A model generated the notes under the pieces. The model made no database searches, was not told the DNA's origin, and worked only from the letters and a program-made list of their open reading frames with translations. Below, one piece after another: positions 7,953 through 9,735 of a stretch of 9,735 nt of DNA; position 1 is the stretch's first letter, and every line of letters starts with the position of its first letter. The DNA is from an uncultured Bacteroidales bacterium (GTDB taxonomy: Bacteria > Bacteroidota > Bacteroidia > Bacteroidales > P3). The DNA lies in the NCBI GenBank assembly GCA_900319595.1, contig ONOZ01000090.1, forward strand, positions 1 to 9,735, written 5' to 3'. The translations under genes were made by a program, and so were the position numbers.

Positions 7953-7984
7953 CAAATTTAGGAATTTTAAATTAAATATGCAAA
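7953..7984 (-). promoter_or_regulatory. Bacteroidota-type promoter of the M6 protease gene
   Basis: On the minus strand, TTTG (7984-7981), a 20-bp spacer and TAAATTTG (7960-7953) match the -33/-7 consensus of the Bacteroidota primary sigma factor. The predicted start is near 7946-7949, giving a leader of about 40 nt before the ATG at 7908. It lies in the only sizeable gap upstream of the protease gene. No Shine-Dalgarno sequence precedes the ATG; the stretch is A/T-rich (ATACATAATAAT), as is common in this phylum. Since ileS shows no consensus promoter of its own, this one may also feed ileS. Confidence 0.65.
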
Positions 7985-8002
7985 AAAAATAACTATTATT
8001 TT
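7982..8002 (-). terminator. Weak candidate terminator after the S41 peptidase gene
   Basis: On the minus strand, AAAATAA (8002-7996), loop TAG and TTATTTT (7992-7986) form a 7-bp A/T-only stem, which runs on into further T residues to make a T8 run ending at 7982. It lies about 80 nt after the peptidase stop and abuts the -33 box of the protease promoter. Another 5-bp inverted repeat (TAATC/GATTA, 8004-8019) is just upstream. The stem has no G-C pairs, so read-through into the protease gene is plausible. Confidence 0.3.
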
Positions 8003-8081
8003 ATAATCTCAGGTGATTAAAGCACAAATCTCAATACGATGTAATTAAAATATTGTAGTAAAGTAGGTAATAGTTAGATAT

Positions 8082-9656
8082 TTAAAAATTTGCTATTGCT
8101 ACTTTCAACTCAGCATCTAAGGTAAGGTATAATCTATAAAAGTATTCATCATCATAGAGACTCTGTGCAATATAGCCTTTCATCAATTGCTTAATTTCTT
8201 CTGTTTCTTTTGCTGAAAGTTTATTGACTTCTACACCACTCTTTGTTGCAAAAGTCAATAGATCATTATAGACTATATTGTCAATATTATATCTATTTAA
8301 AAAATCGTCGCCATTAGCATATTGTTTAAATATGTTGCGGTTATTATCTACATAGTCAAAGCAATATTTATATATCAATCCATTTTTAAACAACGAATTG
8401 AAATAGGTACTATGCTTCAAAATGGAGTAAGGTAAGGTAATATCTGGCTCTATTCCTCCTCCGCCATATACAGTGCGACCTTTCTTGGTCTTGTATTTCA
8501 AATTTTTATCGTGTGTCAAAGTATCAGCATCATGTTCTGCATTAACAAATCGGTTAACAAAATCTTCAAAATATTTATCAGGATCGCCTTTAATATAAGG
8601 TCTTTGAATACATCTACCACTCGGAGTATAGTAGCGTGCAATAGTCAAACGAACAGCACTACCATCAGGAAGATTTCTTTGCTCCTGTACCAAGCCTTTA
8701 CCAAAAGTACGTCTGCCAATAATTTTGCCTCTATCATTGTCTTGAACACAACCACCAATAATTTCAGACGCTGAGGCACTCATTTCGTTTATCATAACGA
8801 TCAGATTTCCTTGCTCAAACAATCCCCCATTTGTTGCATAAGCATCAGTTCTTCCACGAAAACGCCCGTCAGTATACACAATCAAATCACCTTTGCTTAT
8901 AAACTCATCCGCAATTGCAATTGCTTGGTCTAAATAACCACCTCCATTGTCGCGTAAATCAAAAATCAATTGATTCATACCCTGTTTTTTCAAATTTTTT
9001 AGAGCATTGGCAACCTCCTCGTGCGATGTTGCAGTAAATTCTTCTAATTTTATATAACCTGTATTAGAATTGAGCATTCCAAAATACCTAACGGCCTGCG
9101 TTTGTATTATATCGCGTGTAACAGTATAGTCTATTAGATGATTAACACCTTTTCTTTTTATTCCAAGTTTTACTTTGGTTCCTCGTTTGCCTTTCAATAA
9201 GTGTAGCACTGTATCATTGGTTATATTTTTCGGTTGCCTGCCATTGACTTTTACTATCCTATCCCCCGCCATTATGCCAACTTTTTCACTCGGACCTCCA
9301 TTAACAGTTCTAACTACCGCGATAGTATCGTCTATGATACGAAACTGTACACCAATGCCATCAAAATTTCCTTTAAGGCTTTCGTTTTCTTTTTTAACTT
9401 CTTCTTTTGTCATATAGACACTGTGCGGGTCTAACTCTACAAGCAATGCCCGAATAGCATCATCTGTCAAAGAATCCTTGTTGGTTTTATCTACATATTC
9501 CTTATCAATCAATTCTAAAATATAATTTATCTTTGCTTCTTTGGGGTAAGATATTGATTGATCGGTTTGTCGTTTGCCTAAAATGAACAAGCCTATAGCC
9601 ATGCCAATAACTATTGACACGGCTACAATTAATGGTATATAAGATTGTTTTTTCAT
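8082..9656 (-). CDS. Membrane-anchored S41 C-terminal processing peptidase
   Basis: This is a serine endopeptidase of the CtpA/CtpB/Prc family, which trims the C-termini of envelope proteins, so it is expected to act in the periplasm. The chosen ATG gives 524 residues starting MKKQSYIPL, with one N-terminal membrane anchor or uncleaved signal at about 5-27. A PDZ domain (about 90-175) has the carboxylate-binding loop GIGVQF at 100-105. The protease core has DLRDNGGGYLDQA near 233-245 and MSASASEI around the nucleophile. By the usual 25-residue Ser-Lys spacing of the family, the catalytic residues are S295, K320 (in RRTFGKG) and Q324, and all are intact. After GGGIEPDI (about 399-406) a roughly 120-residue, mostly helical C-terminal region follows, common in Bacteroidota homologues. 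A longer reading from a TTG five codons upstream is possible but less likely, because the ATG overlaps the stop of the preceding gene as TAATG. Its substrates cannot be inferred from this context. Confidence 0.95.
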   Translation of the reverse strand: MKKQSYIPLIVAVSIVIGMAIGLFILGKRQTDQSISYPKEAKINYILELIDKEYVDKTNKDSLTDDAIRALLVELDPHSVYMTKEEVKKENESLKGNFDGIGVQFRIIDDTIAVVRTVNGGPSEKVGIMAGDRIVKVNGRQPKNITNDTVLHLLKGKRGTKVKLGIKRKGVNHLIDYTVTRDIIQTQAVRYFGMLNSNTGYIKLEEFTATSHEEVANALKNLKKQGMNQLIFDLRDNGGGYLDQAIAIADEFISKGDLIVYTDGRFRGRTDAYATNGGLFEQGNLIVMINEMSASASEIIGGCVQDNDRGKIIGRRTFGKGLVQEQRNLPDGSAVRLTIARYYTPSGRCIQRPYIKGDPDKYFEDFVNRFVNAEHDADTLTHDKNLKYKTKKGRTVYGGGGIEPDITLPYSILKHSTYFNSLFKNGLIYKYCFDYVDNNRNIFKQYANGDDFLNRYNIDNIVYNDLLTFATKSGVEVNKLSAKETEEIKQLMKGYIAQSLYDDEYFYRLYLTLDAELKVAIANF

Positions 9657-9735
9657 TATGATTCTACCCAAGCTTTCAATTCGTCTAATTTTAAGGCAGC
9701 AATGTCTAATTTATGCTTTTTTCTCAATCCATTTA
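9656..9735 (-). CDS. C-terminal fragment of an unidentified gene (cut by window edge)
   Basis: A minus-strand frame enters from the right edge and encodes 25 residues, NGLRKKHKLDIAALKLDELK followed by AWVES, before a TAA stop. The stop shares its last base with the ATG of the S41 peptidase gene (TAATG), an arrangement typical of co-transcribed, translationally coupled genes. This overlap is the main evidence that the fragment is real coding sequence, together with its amphipathic, charged, low-bias composition. I do not recognise the family from so short a tail. In some Bacteroides genomes a dCMP deaminase lies upstream of a comparable peptidase gene, but this tail does not look like the end of that enzyme. 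Confidence 0.6.
   Translation of the reverse strand, partial: NGLRKKHKLDIAALKLDELKAWVES

Noticed and set aside
9657..9671. TTG start adding five residues to the S41 peptidase.
   Set aside because: The ATG in the TAATG overlap gives the normal Lys-Lys plus membrane-anchor N-terminus. The TTG lies inside the upstream coding frame.

Overview
The window looks like chromosomal DNA of a Bacteroidota (Bacteroidales-like) bacterium. The clues are the high A+T content, a secreted multidomain protease ending in a type IX secretion (T9SS, Por) sorting domain, an isoleucyl-tRNA synthetase of the IleRS2 type with the extended Bacteroidota C-terminus, and promoter-like sites of the Bacteroidota form (TTTG, about 20 bp, TAnnTTTG). 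Shine-Dalgarno sequences are not apparent, which is normal for this phylum. Genus and species cannot be told from the sequence.

All recognised genes lie on the minus strand, so transcription runs from right to left. At the right edge is the last 25 codons of an unidentified gene. Its TAA stop overlaps the ATG of a membrane-anchored S41 (C-terminal processing) peptidase as TAATG, so the two are probably co-transcribed and translationally coupled. A 173-bp gap follows. It holds a weak A/T hairpin and a good Bacteroidota-type promoter for a 1379-residue M6-family metalloprotease. This protein has a signal peptide, a propeptide, an HExxH catalytic domain, three fibronectin-III-like repeats alternating with two jelly-roll (choice-of-anchor J-like) modules, two Ig/PKD-like modules and a T9SS sorting domain. 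Only 39 bp further on is ileS, with no consensus promoter of its own visible, so it may depend at least partly on read-through from the protease gene. ileS is followed by a convincing intrinsic terminator.

The left 297 bp contain no recognisable gene but are structured. The U-tract of the ileS terminator overlaps the -33 box of a second minus-strand promoter with the same -7 octamer and the same 20-bp spacing as the protease promoter. Downstream of it are two mutually exclusive hairpins: an 11-bp long-range pairing, and an 8-bp hairpin followed by U6. This arrangement resembles an attenuator, a riboswitch-like leader, or a very short terminated RNA, for a gene beyond the left edge. It is the least explained element here, although A/T-rich sequence makes chance matches easier.

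The three complete genes do not form a known pathway together: two are envelope or secreted proteases and one is a housekeeping translation enzyme. The other clear point of interest is the IleRS active-site signature, which reads G-I-H-H rather than H-x-G-H, the altered form associated with very high mupirocin resistance in some IleRS2 enzymes. I see no mobile elements, CRISPR arrays, tRNAs, rRNAs or defence systems.
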